Shown: piece by piece, positions 17,079 through 26,965 of the stretch
Layout: every line of letters starts with the position of its first letter
How positions within the stretch are numbered: the first letter of the stretch is position 1
Source: Emticicia agri
GTDB lineage: Bacteria > Bacteroidota > Bacteroidia > Cytophagales > Spirosomataceae
Assembly: GCF_004168285.1 (NCBI RefSeq)
Contig: NZ_SEWF01000003.1
Location: 62,001-126,000 of the forward strand
Direction: 5' to 3'
DNA: 64,000 nucleotides
Program-made: the position numbers and the translations under genes
The notes under the pieces: model-generated
The model's database searches: none
What the model was told of the DNA's origin: nothing
What the model saw: only the letters and a program-made list of their open reading frames with translations

Positions 17079-18287
17079 ATGCCGATACTTATGAAGACTA
17101 CTAATTTATCACCCATTCTATTTAGCTTAATTATACTATTTTCTTATTCTCTAAAAGGACAAGAATCAAAAACTACATCCTTTATTTTCTCAAACGAAAC
17201 TATTGGGCTGTATTTTTTCGATAATATGGCACGTGTAAATATCGGAGGAAAATATGGTTTTATTGACCGTCAAGGCTTTTTACAAATTCCTTGCCAATAT
17301 GATATGGCCTTAAATTTTGAGGATGGACTGGCCATTGTAAGAGAAAAAGAAAAATATAGTTTTATTCGTAAAGATGGTAGTTTGCTTTCTTCGTTAATTT
17401 TTGATAGCTGCGAACCTTTTTCTGAGGGATACGCCTTAGTAAGTATTCATGGCAAATACGGCTTTATTGACAAAGAGGGAAAAGTGGTTATTGCGCCCCA
17501 ATATGATTTTGGTATGGGCTTTACGAATGGCAAAGCCGTTGTAATTAAAAATGGTAAAAACGGATATATTGATACCAATGGCAAATTGGTGATTGATTTT
17601 AAATATGAGTTCTCGTTACCTTTCTCAGAGAACTATGCAGTTGTGATGAACAACGGTAAGTTTGGTTATATTGACCAAGATGGGAATGAAGTAATTCCTT
17701 GCAAATATGATATAGCCAGTTCGTATCATGAAGGTTTAGCGACAGTAAAAATCGGAGAGCTTAGCGGAGTAATAGACCAAAAGGATAACATGATTGTTGA
17801 GGCAATTTATCAGAATATTAGTAGCTATGAAAATGGTGTAGCTGTAATGATGAAAGGTGATAAATATGGCATCATTGACCGTAATGGTAGAGAAGTTGTT
17901 TCGGCTAAATATGATCTATTAGATGATTTCAAAGATAATATCGCGGCTTTTAAAATCAACAATAAATATGGATTTATTAACAGTGATGGCAAAGAGTTTA
18001 TTCCTGCCATGTTTGATAAAGCCAGCGCATTTGATCAGGGAATGGCTGCTGTGATTCAAAAAAATAATTTGTACTACATTGATACACAAGGTAAAATCAT
18101 TTACTCAAGCAAATATGCTATTCCATCAGAAATAGCAAGTAATACCCAGAAAATATCAGGGTATATTGACGGAAAAGAGAAAATAGACTTTACAATTGAT
18201 AAGAACAACCGTTCGAAAGTACAAGTAATACTCACCAAAAACTTTGCGTTTGATAAGGGCAATGTACTTACAGGTATTTCGGATTAA
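17079..18287 (+). CDS. Secreted WG-repeat protein
   Basis: A 402-aa exported protein: a signal peptide (about 1-28, ending SLKGQ) followed by about ten WG-type repeats of roughly 30-35 residues, each containing a variant of KYGFIDRNGKxVIPxKYD (for example KYGFIDRQG, KYGFIDKEG, KFGYIDQDG, KYGIIDRNG, KYGFINSDG). These repeats form a beta-propeller-like or solenoid fold. The function of the family is not established; surface or periplasmic binding is likely. Start ATG at 17079 or the second Met at 17091 both keep the signal peptide. It is the convergent neighbour of the META lipoprotein, with only 15 nt between. Confidence 0.85.
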   Translation: MPILMKTTNLSPILFSLIILFSYSLKGQESKTTSFIFSNETIGLYFFDNMARVNIGGKYGFIDRQGFLQIPCQYDMALNFEDGLAIVREKEKYSFIRKDGSLLSSLIFDSCEPFSEGYALVSIHGKYGFIDKEGKVVIAPQYDFGMGFTNGKAVVIKNGKNGYIDTNGKLVIDFKYEFSLPFSENYAVVMNNGKFGYIDQDGNEVIPCKYDIASSYHEGLATVKIGELSGVIDQKDNMIVEAIYQNISSYENGVAVMMKGDKYGIIDRNGREVVSAKYDLLDDFKDNIAAFKINNKYGFINSDGKEFIPAMFDKASAFDQGMAAVIQKNNLYYIDTQGKIIYSSKYAIPSEIASNTQKISGYIDGKEKIDFTIDKNNRSKVQVILTKNFAFDKGNVLTGISD

Positions 18288-18302
18288 AGGATGGTATAGA
18301 AA

Positions 18303-18767
18303 TTATTGCTTAATAACTTTTACCAGTCTTAATGTTTCGGCACCACCTGAGTTAAGGCTTAGCGAATTATCAGCATTAATAGAAAACGTATCTATTTTTT
18401 TTAGCAAATCTACAAAAGTTGATTCACCTTCGCCCTGACAAGCCATTTTTGTCATGGCCATAGATTTATTGAGATTTATTTTATTGCCATAAACTACCAG
18501 TAATCCACTGAAATTATTGCAACTGGTATTACCCGCAAATTTATTGTCGTCAACATCGAAAGTTATAATGGGCTTTTTGTTAGGGTACATACCTGATACG
18601 GATACTCTGGCACCCGGAATATCTGCCAGTTCCCAACTACCGTTGAGTTTCATAGATGTATTCATGGCATCAGCAGGTTTCTGGGTAGAAGTGGTGGTTG
18701 TTTGTGTGCCTACACAACCAAGCATGCTGCATGATAAAATACTTATGGCGAATACTAAATTTTTCAT
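18303..18767 (-). CDS. META-domain lipoprotein
   Basis: A 154-aa lipoprotein. The signal peptide ends in the lipobox SMLGC (Cys near 18). After a Thr/Gln-rich linker, the META domain (about 42-150) begins with LNGSWELADIPGARV and includes PIITFDVDDNKFAGNTSCNNFSG, the typical META pattern with NNF. META domains are found in HslJ-like envelope proteins linked to stress or drug tolerance; the exact role here is unknown. It would be anchored in the inner or outer membrane. Confidence 0.85.
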   Translation of the reverse strand: MKNLVFAISILSCSMLGCVGTQTTTTSTQKPADAMNTSMKLNGSWELADIPGARVSVSGMYPNKKPIITFDVDDNKFAGNTSCNNFSGLLVVYGNKINLNKSMAMTKMACQGEGESTFVDLLKKIDTFSINADNSLSLNSGGAETLRLVKVIKQ

Positions 18768-18827
18768 AGCTTTAAGTTTTTAGTGAAAATTGTTAATTGC
18801 GTTTATTGTACTAAGTTAGACAATCTA

Positions 18828-19613
18828 TTACTTCAATACGTTTAACAGAGGCTGAAAGTTTTTAAATTCTTTCAATAAAAAAGCATGGTTTTTAGGCTTT
18901 AAAAAAATCATAACAGAAAGTCTGAATACAATGGCCCTTAGTGCCAGTTGACTTACCAATGAGTCAACATGTTTTGTCGTCCACAGGCTGTTAATGGGTT
19001 CCTGATGCCAGGCTATGGAATCTGTGATTAGCAATATTTCGGCAAAAGCTTCAGGTCTGAACTCAGGACTAAAGTCTATAATGACAGGAGTAGAGCCATT
19101 AAACAAAATATTGCCTGCCAAATCTGAATGAATTAATTGTCTGGTTAAATAAACAGGTTTGTAATTGGCTTTGATTGATTCAATGATTTCTCTTGATTGA
19201 ATATCTGTATTTCCTGGTAAATCAGCTTCTTCCCATGCTACCCGGTTTGCCAATTGCCAGGGAGAAGACCAATGCTTCCAATCTGCTGGCTGTGCAACTG
19301 TTTGAAGCAACTGATTCAGCTCTATGCAGGCTTTAACTTTTTCGGCTATTCTGCTAATAAAGAAATCTCCTTCTATGTAATGGGTAACTCCATAACCATT
19401 CTCAACAAAATTGCCATTTTTGGAGCGAATGGGTTTAGCTATTGCCAGATTCTGGCTTGAAACAGACATGAAAACTTCACCAATCCAGCTATATTTGTTC
19501 TTCTCTTCAATGGGTTTTATCACAAAATCACCCACTCTCAAAGACTGCCCTTGCCCACCTGGTAATTTTTCTCTTTTACCACTAATCCCAAATATTTCCA
19601 GAATTTCTTTCAA
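18828..19613 (-). CDS. Phosphotransferase-family (APH-like) small-molecule kinase
   Basis: A 261-aa kinase-like protein. The N-terminal LPGGQGQSLRVGDFVIKP carries the glycine loop and Lys; the catalytic loop is LIHSDLAGNILF (HxD...N, near 165) and the metal-binding Asp is in VIIDFSPEF. It matches the aminoglycoside-phosphotransferase-like superfamily, closest in feel to the TIGR02569 group of unknown substrate. It has a TTG start 10 nt after the stop of the NamZ-like gene, suggesting translational coupling. Given that neighbour, a kinase for N-acetylmuramic acid or another wall sugar is conceivable, but this is inference. Confidence 0.75.
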   Translation of the reverse strand: MKEILEIFGISGKREKLPGGQGQSLRVGDFVIKPIEEKNKYSWIGEVFMSVSSQNLAIAKPIRSKNGNFVENGYGVTHYIEGDFFISRIAEKVKACIELNQLLQTVAQPADWKHWSSPWQLANRVAWEEADLPGNTDIQSREIIESIKANYKPVYLTRQLIHSDLAGNILFNGSTPVIIDFSPEFRPEAFAEILLITDSIAWHQEPINSLWTTKHVDSLVSQLALRAIVFRLSVMIFLKPKNHAFLLKEFKNFQPLLNVLK

Positions 19614-19623
19614 TATTTTGGCG

Positions 19624-20865
19624 TTAAGGGTATAGTAAGTATTTCTTTCTCATGGTTTTATAGGCAGATAAACCTGGTTCCCAACTTTTACGGATTTCTT
19701 CTTCTGACTTGCCATCAATTATCTGTTGTTTAAAATTCCTTGTTCCTGCCAGTAGATTAATATCATTCATTTGTCTGCTTTGCGTTTTGTCAAAGAATTT
19801 TTCTTTATAAGGATAAGCCTTATATAAATCCATCATCCATTTCAGATTCAGTTTTCTGGATTTTCTCAGCTCACTGGTATCATAGTTTCTCAGGTCTATG
19901 CCATAACATTCTTCGTTCTGGTGTAAAGGCGTTTCACTCATGCCGGGTATGCTCACAGGTTTGAAATGAAATTCATATTTACCTTTTAAGGCCGGTGCTC
20001 CTAATACTGTAAACGGAATATAAGTACCTCTACCCTGGCTAAGAATGGTTCCTTCAAATAAACAGATGCTCGGATAAAGCAGGATAGATTGTTGCGAGTT
20101 TAGATTTGGTGATGGAAAAACAGGAAGTTCATAAGACATATCATGATTGTAGTTAGCTACTTTAATGATAGTAAGTTTACACTTTATTTTATTCGGAATC
20201 CACCCTTCGCCATTAATCATCTGGGCAAACTCTCCCATTGTCATACCATGTGTAATTGGGATAGGGTGCATACCAATACCAGAATGCAAATCGTCTTCTA
20301 ACATTGGGCCATCAACAATATAGCCATTCGGATTAGGTCTGTCTAATATTATCAACTCCTTATTGTTTTCAGCACAGCCTTCCATTACATGGTTAAGAGT
20401 ATTGATATAAGTATAAAAACGACAGCCTACATCTTGCATATCAAACACTACTAAATCAACATCGGCCAGATGTTCTTTTGATGGTTTTTTGTTTTTACCA
20501 TAAAGTGATATAATAGGGATACCCGTTTTAGGGTCTGTATTATCTTCTACTTTTGCACCATTACTGGCATTGCCACGAAAGCCGTGTTCAGGACCAAAAA
20601 CTTTTACCACATTTATACCCAAGGCTAACAAACTATCGACACTTGGTTTTTTACCAATAATAGATGTCTGATTAACTACCATCGCAATGCGTTTACCTTT
20701 CAGAAGAGAAAGATAAGAAGATAGCTGGTCTGCTCCGGTAATAATCTCTTTTGGTTTTATTTCAGAATTCTTTCCAGATAAATCACCTTTTGATTGACCA
20801 AAAAGAATAAATCCAATAATGGTTATCTGTAAGGGTAAGAGTGCTATGATAATAGCTTTTTTCAT
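19624..20865 (-). CDS. Exo-beta-N-acetylmuramidase NamZ-like protein (DUF1343)
   Basis: A 413-aa exported protein with an N-terminal membrane/signal segment (about 4-22). The DUF1343 core shows IAMVNQTS-type, KVFGPEHGFRGNASNGAKV, PIISLYG, LVVFDMQDVGCRFYTYINTL, RPNPNGYIVDGPML, GMHPIPITHGMTMGEFAQM and LFEGTILSQGRGT blocks. Characterised members (Tannerella and Bacillus NamZ) release terminal N-acetylmuramic acid from peptidoglycan fragments. It probably acts in the periplasm in cell-wall recycling. The APH-like kinase gene follows by 10 nt. Confidence 0.88.
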   Translation of the reverse strand: MKKAIIIALLPLQITIIGFILFGQSKGDLSGKNSEIKPKEIITGADQLSSYLSLLKGKRIAMVVNQTSIIGKKPSVDSLLALGINVVKVFGPEHGFRGNASNGAKVEDNTDPKTGIPIISLYGKNKKPSKEHLADVDLVVFDMQDVGCRFYTYINTLNHVMEGCAENNKELIILDRPNPNGYIVDGPMLEDDLHSGIGMHPIPITHGMTMGEFAQMINGEGWIPNKIKCKLTIIKVANYNHDMSYELPVFPSPNLNSQQSILLYPSICLFEGTILSQGRGTYIPFTVLGAPALKGKYEFHFKPVSIPGMSETPLHQNEECYGIDLRNYDTSELRKSRKLNLKWMMDLYKAYPYKEKFFDKTQSRQMNDINLLAGTRNFKQQIIDGKSEEEIRKSWEPGLSAYKTMRKKYLLYP

Positions 20866-21366
20866 CTGGTACTATAAAGTTTTGGAAGTATGATTTATTT
20901 GCGAATAAACGAAAATGTAAGGACTTTTCTGCAAATATAAGGGCAGAAATTTAAAATGCCCTTGTTGTATTTTTAGTTATTCATGATTCCTTCTATCTTT
21001 CAAAGGTGCTTTATCACTCAAAATACCAGTTCATTCGGAATTTCTGATAATTTATGAAATTTAACTTCTGACTTATGTTGTATATAAGCCTGTGATGGAG
21101 AGGCTAGAAAAAATGGTTTTCTCAAAAGCCGACATGCTTTGGTGTGGTTGTTTGATATAAGCGAAAGCAACCTGCCGCTTTGGATGGGTATTTTTTGAAT
21201 GGATATTGACACGACAAGCTAAAAAGGCTTTGAAATCGGGTATTGATAAGCAGCTTACTGAAAGATATGTGAAATACTAAAATCAAAATAACCGTACGGA
21301 CATGAGTATAAAAAAGCAGATAGCTAAAAAACTATCTGCCTTTAACTTATAAATCATTCAGAACAC
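20866..21366. other. Intergenic region with a possible decayed coding remnant
   Basis: No intact gene is supported here. On the plus strand, 21088-21280 reads as protein-like sequence in two frames joined at a T-run near 21190-21197 (a segment ending LPLWMGIF, then EWILTRQAKKALK to a TAA at 21278-21280). A single-base loss in the T-run would explain it. The family is not recognisable. A terminator follows at 21312-21343. Confidence 0.3.
21312..21343. terminator. Terminator of the LolA-like gene
   Basis: GCAGATAG and CTATCTGC pair perfectly across an 8-nt A-rich loop. On the minus strand a T-run follows, ending transcription of the gene at 21367-22131. Confidence 0.75.
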
Positions 21367-22131
21367 TTATTCTTTAATCTCAAATTCAGAATCTTTCAAT
21401 CCTTTGTTGATTTTTACTGATTGTACTTCTGATACTACTTCGCCCATTTGTCCGCCGCTTCTTTTGCTAACTGCAGGTATTAATACATCAGTACCTTTGA
21501 ATTTCTTGTAGTTTTCATACAAAACGGTACTTTCAAATTTACCTCTTGGTGTTTCGTTAGAAGTAAAGTTTTTTACTTTCAGGCCAGATGCTACATCAAA
21601 ATAATCTGTCCATTTTCTTCCGTCAGCCGTAGCGAACTCTACTTTATAGGCATCTTTATCGCCTACTTTCTCTGTTCCTAATACTGTACCTGTAATTCCT
21701 AAGTCTTTATACATCGTTTCAAAAAATGGGCTTGAGCGCATTGCCTGAATTTTAGCTGCGTTACCTTCCAACTGAGGACGGTTTCCTCCACCTCCACCAT
21801 TTCCTCCGCCGCCATTCCCACCGCCACGTCCGCCAAAGCCGCCGCTACTTTGGAAATTCTTTCCATCATATACTGTTGACATTCCCGGATTCCCATTAAA
21901 GTACATATTCATGGCATATTTATCAGGAAATTTATATTTTACTTCTGTTTCAGAAGTGCCTCTTTGGCTTTCGCTTGTACTACTGATAGTTATATCCTGA
22001 ATTTTAGCTATGGCATCTTTTCCACCGATAGCCGTAATATATTTGTCAATAATGGCATCAGCGGTAGGCGTGTCCTGAGCAAAACTACCCAAGGCAATGA
22101 ATGAAAAAAGGCTAACAAAAATTCTTTTCAT
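21367..22131 (-). CDS. Exported LolA-like / peptidase-associated protein with Gly-rich insert
   Basis: A 254-aa exported protein: signal peptide to about residue 18 (GSFAQ), then DAIIDKYITAIGGKDAIAKIQDI, the common opening of Bacteroidota exported lipoprotein-carrier-like (LolA/outer-membrane lipoprotein-sorting-like) proteins. A Gly/Asn run with FGGRGGGNGGGG interrupts the fold at about residues 95-120, probably a flexible loop. The remaining beta-rich part (VYDGKNF, KWTDYFDVASGLKV, VLYENYKKF) fits that fold. The ligand is unknown. Confidence 0.7.
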   Translation of the reverse strand: MKRIFVSLFSFIALGSFAQDTPTADAIIDKYITAIGGKDAIAKIQDITISSTSESQRGTSETEVKYKFPDKYAMNMYFNGNPGMSTVYDGKNFQSSGGFGGRGGGNGGGGNGGGGGNRPQLEGNAAKIQAMRSSPFFETMYKDLGITGTVLGTEKVGDKDAYKVEFATADGRKWTDYFDVASGLKVKNFTSNETPRGKFESTVLYENYKKFKGTDVLIPAVSKRSGGQMGEVVSEVQSVKINKGLKDSEFEIKE

Positions 22132-22249
22132 TGTTGTTTATAAATTTATAGAGTTTGATTTTGAATTAGACAAACAATTAACCTAAAAGTAAAGTTTTTA
22201 TTTAAAGATATAGATTAAAAAATTAATACCGAAGATAAAAGTTCAATAA

Positions 22250-23566
22250 ATGGAGATGAAGCAAAAAGTGAGTATATTCTGGTACAGAAGAGATTTAAGA
22301 TTAGAAGACAATGCCGGACTTTATTATGCGCTCAAGGGTACTTATCCTGTAATACCTGTTTTTATTTTTGACTGCCAGATACTTGATAAATTAGACAATA
22401 AACACGATGCCCGTGTAGAGTTTATTCATAAAACTCTGAAAAATCTGCGTCAGCAATTAGCAGGAATAGGTTCGTCAATTATGGTAAAATACGGAAACCC
22501 AATTGAGGTCTGGAGAGATTTGATGAAAACATTTGACATTTCTGAAGTCTATACTAACCATGATTATGAAAAATATGCCATTGACCGTGATAGAAAAGTA
22601 GGAGAGCTGCTCAATGCTGAAGGGATTGGTTTTTATACCTACAAAGACCAGGTGATATTTGAGAAAAATGAAATTCTGACCGGAAGCAAAACACCCTATA
22701 CGGTATTTACACCTTATAGCAAAAAATGGAAAGACCAGCTAAATGACTTTTACATAAAATCGTACCCGACTGAGCTGTACTTTAATAATTTTCTGAAAAC
22801 TGAAAGCCTACCATTGCCTTCTTTAAAAGATATGGGCTTCTTTGAAACCGGAAAGAATTTTCCTGAAAAAAGTATTGATGAGAAAACCATTGAGGACTAT
22901 GATAAATTAAGAGATATTCCTTCAATAGATGGTACAAGCCGATTGAGTGTTCATTTGCGGTTCGGTACTGTTAGCATCAGGAAACTGGTACAAAAGGCTT
23001 TGTCTCTGAATCAGATCTGGTTAAATGAATTGATATGGAGAGATTTCTATATGAATATTCTGTGGCATTTTCCACATATTAATAATGCAAAAGCATTCAG
23101 AAAAGAATACGATGAGATTGTATGGCGGAATAATGAAACGGAGTTTCAGGCATGGTGTGAGGGAAAGACAGGTTACCCGATTGTGGATGCAGGCATGAGA
23201 GAACTGAATGAAACAGGATTTATGCACAACCGGGTAAGAATGATAACTGCCAGTTTTCTGGTAAAACATCTGCTGATTGACTGGAAATGGGGTGAAGCCT
23301 ACTTTGCAGACAAATTGCTTGACTATGATTTTGCTGCCAACAATGGCGGCTGGCAATGGGCCGCAGGAAGTGGTTGTGATGCTGCACCTTATTTCAGAAT
23401 ATTTAATCCGACTGCGCAGACACAAAGATTTGACCCTGAATTGAAATACATCAGAAGGTGGGTGCCGGAGGTCAGTAATTTTGATTATCCTGAACCTATT
23501 GTAGAACATACATTTGCCAGAGAACGTGTATTAAAAGCTTACAAAAAAGCTCTGGACAGAAAATAG
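22250..23566 (+). CDS. Cryptochrome/DNA photolyase family protein (CPD photolyase-like)
   Basis: A 438-aa flavoprotein. The N-terminal alpha/beta domain begins FWYRRDLRLEDN; the FAD domain holds TSRLSVHLRFGTVSIRKL, WLNELIWRDFYM, GKTGYPIVDAGMRELNETGFMHNRVRM and DYDFAANNGGWQWAAGSGCDAAPYFRIFNP. These residues bind FAD and the pyrimidine dimer, and the Trp residues support photoreduction, so light-driven repair is likely. It stands alone with a 118-nt gap upstream and no SOS-like box that I can identify. Confidence 0.92.
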   Translation: MEMKQKVSIFWYRRDLRLEDNAGLYYALKGTYPVIPVFIFDCQILDKLDNKHDARVEFIHKTLKNLRQQLAGIGSSIMVKYGNPIEVWRDLMKTFDISEVYTNHDYEKYAIDRDRKVGELLNAEGIGFYTYKDQVIFEKNEILTGSKTPYTVFTPYSKKWKDQLNDFYIKSYPTELYFNNFLKTESLPLPSLKDMGFFETGKNFPEKSIDEKTIEDYDKLRDIPSIDGTSRLSVHLRFGTVSIRKLVQKALSLNQIWLNELIWRDFYMNILWHFPHINNAKAFRKEYDEIVWRNNETEFQAWCEGKTGYPIVDAGMRELNETGFMHNRVRMITASFLVKHLLIDWKWGEAYFADKLLDYDFAANNGGWQWAAGSGCDAAPYFRIFNPTAQTQRFDPELKYIRRWVPEVSNFDYPEPIVEHTFARERVLKAYKKALDRK

Positions 23567-24044
23567 TTTCTGAAAGTTAGTTTCTTTGTTTTGTTATATT
23601 TTTTGCAAACCCCTGAATCAGGCCTTGTATTACTTTACCTTGTAAATGTTTAATATTGATGTAAGTTTTTTGGTGATATAATGGAGCTTTGATGAGTGAA
23701 TAATTAACTATTAATGGTGAAAATAATGGGTTTAATGTGATGAACTTCTTTTCTGTTAATACATGTAAGAATTATGAATTGCTGTGGTTGAAAATATAAT
23801 CTTATAAAAATAGAGTTACTGTCTCTTACGCTATTACACTTAAATCAAGCCATAAATTAGAAAAGTATAGTTTTGTTGAAATACCTTTCAATAGAGATTT
23901 CTGTCCTTATAATAATTTTCATTGAATAAATCTGATAAAAAGCTGTAATTTGCATAAAGATTATCTATATTATCAATAAGCTGTTTCTACACTTGACAAT
24001 AAATAGATGCTTCTACTCATTTATTGATAGTATTAGTTATTTCA
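23567..24044. other. AT-rich intergenic region, nothing identified
   Basis: Between the photolyase gene and the nuclease gene. I see no RNA gene, strong hairpin or credible small ORF. The promoter of the following four-gene run presumably lies here. Confidence 0.5.
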
Positions 24045-26963
24045 ATGGTATTTCTGGAACAATCGGCTCGTTACGTTTTTGATAAACACCCCTTGGCACA
24101 ATTGAAAAATATTTGTGTCATTTTGCCTAACCGCAGAGCCGTGTATTATTTCAAGCGTTACTTAGCGCGTGTTTCAAAAGTTCCTTTTTTGGCTCCACAG
24201 GTTTTTGCTATTGATGATTTTGTTGCCAAAATGTCGGGTTTCAACCAGATTGACGCCGTTGGTTTATTATTTGAGTTGTATGAAACATTCAGAAAGTATG
24301 ACCCCAATGTAAATTTTGATAGATTTATAGCATGGGCTCCTACTTTGCTAAGAGATTTTGATACCATAGACCAATACTTGATTGGCGACCCAAAGGCATT
24401 ATTTGATTATATAAGCGAGGCTCAAACCATTGCCCGTTGGAATTTAGAGTTAGAAAAAATAAGTAAGCCATTTGTTGAAAGTACTTCTAATACAGATAAA
24501 TATTTTAAACTCTTTGAAAATATCTATCATGTGTATAACGACCTGCATAGAGAATTGCGAATTAAAGGCTTCTGTTATAGGGGTATGTCATATCGACTGC
24601 TGGCAGAGGAGGTAGATACGCTTTTACTGGAAAACAGGGTTTTTGAAAAATTCTATTTCATTGGGTTCAATGCTTTCAGTAAGTCAGAAGAGAAAGTCAT
24701 TGAGAAATTAGTAAAAGCCAATATGGCCGAAATGCTTTGGGATTCGGATGAGTATTTTATGAACCCAAAGTTTAATCATAAAGGCGGTAACCAGCTAAGA
24801 AAATATAAGGTCGGAGGGAAGTTTGGTCAATGGAACTGGAAAACAGACCATTTATTAACTGATGAGAAAAAAATCAGAATAATTGGTGTTGAAAATTCTA
24901 CTTTACAGACCAAAGTAGCCGGAGCCATTTATGCAGACGTTATAGCAGAAAAACCAGATACGCCAACAGCCATTGTTTTGTGTGATGAGAATCTGCTATA
25001 TCCTTTAATGTACTCGCTCGATAATGCGGTATCAGATTTTAATATTACGATGGGGCTCTCTCTGAGAGGTTCTATGTTATTTACCTTGATTGATGCTATT
25101 TTTGAGTTACAGCAAAATGTGGCCGAGTTTAAAGACAAATCAGGTGAAACGGTAAAAGTAGCCAAATATAGTCATCGTCATATTTTCAAGGTACTTAATC
25201 ATCCATTCTGCCGCAGGTATGAGCAGATGAATTATATTAATCAGGAGAGTTCTTTTAAAATAAATATTTTCAGAGAAACGCTTAGGAGAATTATACAGGG
25301 AAATCTGGTTTACTTGAGTGAAGAAGAAATGCTTGAGTTTGGAAGGGGTGATAAACTTTTCAGAATTTTGTTCACCCGTTGGGGAGATAATTCTCAGAAA
25401 TCGTTACAAGCATTTTATGATTTGATTGATGAACTGAGGGCTGTATATAGGGAATCGAAAGATGCTATTGAAACCGAGTATTTATATTTGTTCCTGACGA
25501 TTCTGAATCGTCTTGAAAAAATACAATTTAATAATCGCCAATTAAACCTCAGAAGTTTCAAACATTTTTTATATGAATTAATCAAACAGGAAAAAATTCC
25601 GTTTAGCGGAGAGCCTATTGCTAACTTGCAAATTATGGGTATGCTTGAAACACGCTGTCTTGATTTTGAAAGAGTTATTTTTCTTTCGGTCAATGAAGGC
25701 GTATTACCTGCAACCCGACACCTTAATTCTTTAATTCCATTTGATGCATCAATAGAATTTGGTTTGCCTGTACATTCAGATCAAAATGCCATAATGTCTT
25801 ATCATTTTTTCAGGCTTATGCAACGGGCCAAAGAAATAGATATTTTATATGTGATACCTACCGGGGAGGGTGTAAGTGGAGGAGCTACGGAAAAAAGCAG
25901 GTTTATTTTACAAATTGAGAATGAATTGGCTAAAGAAAATAAGAAAATTCAAATCTCCTATCCGAAGGTAAAATATAACAAAACTGCTGATAAAGATGTA
26001 GTTAGTAAGATAGCAATTCATAAAACTACGGATATTCTGGCTGAGGTCAGTCAACTGATTTCTGGTAATGGTCTTTATCCGACTTATCTGAATGAATATT
26101 TGCATTGCACCATGAAATTCTATTTTAATAAGATTGCCAGGATTTCGAAGAGAGAAGAAGTAGATGAGAATTTTGGTGCAGATATTTTTGGTACCTGGTT
26201 ACATAATACTTTAGAGAAGATTGATAACGATTTTGGACCGATGATTACAAAAGAATTAATTGATTCGATTGTAAGCGAAATTCCGAAAAGATTAGAGACT
26301 GCTTACCTTGAGCAGTTTGGTGGATACGTAATTGACTCTGGGATGAATTACCTGTTAAAGCAGGTGGCTGAACAATTGTTGGAAGATTTTTTCAAACAAC
26401 AAAAGCAAAGTCAGGTTTTCCCCTATCAGGTTTTGGAAACAGAAAGAAAAATTGAGGTAGTGTTTGATGTGCCTGTTCTTGGAAAAGTGCAAAAAGTAAA
26501 AATTGCCGGACGTGTTGACAGAATTGAAAAAGAAGGGAATACTATAAAAGTAATTGATTATAAAACCGGAAGAGTGGGAAAAAAAGAACTGGAAAAAGCA
26601 AAGGAACAGATTTTAGAAGAAGCTTTGGTTGACCCAGACAAAGAAAAACTCAGACAATTGTGGCTTTATCAATACCTTATGCTGAAGAGTATAAATCAGG
26701 ATAAGAGTTTTTTATTAGGAGGAGAAAATCCTGAGAATCATGATGTGAAAGCAAAAATTTATTCTTTTAGAAATATGAAAGAAAATTTAGAGGTAAATTT
26801 GAGTTTTAATGATAACCCAAGTATCTTTGGTTTTATAGAAAAATCAGAGCAGATATTAGCCGATTTAATAAAAGAAATGCTTAATCCTGAAGTCCCATTT
26901 ATTCAGACAAATAATCTGGTAATTTGTGAAAGGTGTGATTTTAAAGGAATTTGCGGAAGATAA
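24045..26963 (+). CDS. PD-(D/E)XK nuclease family protein, AddB/RecB-like
   Basis: A 972-aa protein with an AddB-like architecture: a degenerate helicase-like part (residues 1-650) and a C-terminal nuclease (about 690-972). The nuclease core is [27 protein letters not shown] with the catalytic Asp and Lys. The C-terminal [12 protein letters not shown] holds three cysteines, which with an earlier Cys (near LHCTMKFYF) would bind a 4Fe-4S cluster as in AddB. It probably acts in double-strand break processing with an AddA-type helicase not seen here. The frame extends to a TTG at 24024; ATG at 24045 ([12 protein letters not shown]) is preferred. Confidence 0.82.
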   Translation: MVFLEQSARYVFDKHPLAQLKNICVILPNRRAVYYFKRYLARVSKVPFLAPQVFAIDDFVAKMSGFNQIDAVGLLFELYETFRKYDPNVNFDRFIAWAPTLLRDFDTIDQYLIGDPKALFDYISEAQTIARWNLELEKISKPFVESTSNTDKYFKLFENIYHVYNDLHRELRIKGFCYRGMSYRLLAEEVDTLLLENRVFEKFYFIGFNAFSKSEEKVIEKLVKANMAEMLWDSDEYFMNPKFNHKGGNQLRKYKVGGKFGQWNWKTDHLLTDEKKIRIIGVENSTLQTKVAGAIYADVIAEKPDTPTAIVLCDENLLYPLMYSLDNAVSDFNITMGLSLRGSMLFTLIDAIFELQQNVAEFKDKSGETVKVAKYSHRHIFKVLNHPFCRRYEQMNYINQESSFKINIFRETLRRIIQGNLVYLSEEEMLEFGRGDKLFRILFTRWGDNSQKSLQAFYDLIDELRAVYRESKDAIETEYLYLFLTILNRLEKIQFNNRQLNLRSFKHFLYELIKQEKIPFSGEPIANLQIMGMLETRCLDFERVIFLSVNEGVLPATRHLNSLIPFDASIEFGLPVHSDQNAIMSYHFFRLMQRAKEIDILYVIPTGEGVSGGATEKSRFILQIENELAKENKKIQISYPKVKYNKTADKDVVSKIAIHKTTDILAEVSQLISGNGLYPTYLNEYLHCTMKFYFNKIARISKREEVDENFGADIFGTWLHNTLEKIDNDFGPMITKELIDSIVSEIPKRLETAYLEQFGGYVIDSGMNYLLKQVAEQLLEDFFKQQKQSQVFPYQVLETERKIEVVFDVPVLGKVQKVKIAGRVDRIEKEGNTIKVIDYKTGRVGKKELEKAKEQILEEALVDPDKEKLRQLWLYQYLMLKSINQDKSFLLGGENPENHDVKAKIYSFRNMKENLEVNLSFNDNPSIFGFIEKSEQILADLIKEMLNPEVPFIQTNNLVICERCDFKGICGR

Positions 26964-26965
26964 AA

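Noticed and set aside
21018-21212. 64-codon minus-strand frame
   Set aside because: No domain, odd composition, and the plus strand reads better as a decayed coding relic.
23021-23509. Open frame of 162 codons antisense to the photolyase gene
   Set aside because: It lies wholly inside the conserved FAD domain on the other strand and shows no domain of its own.
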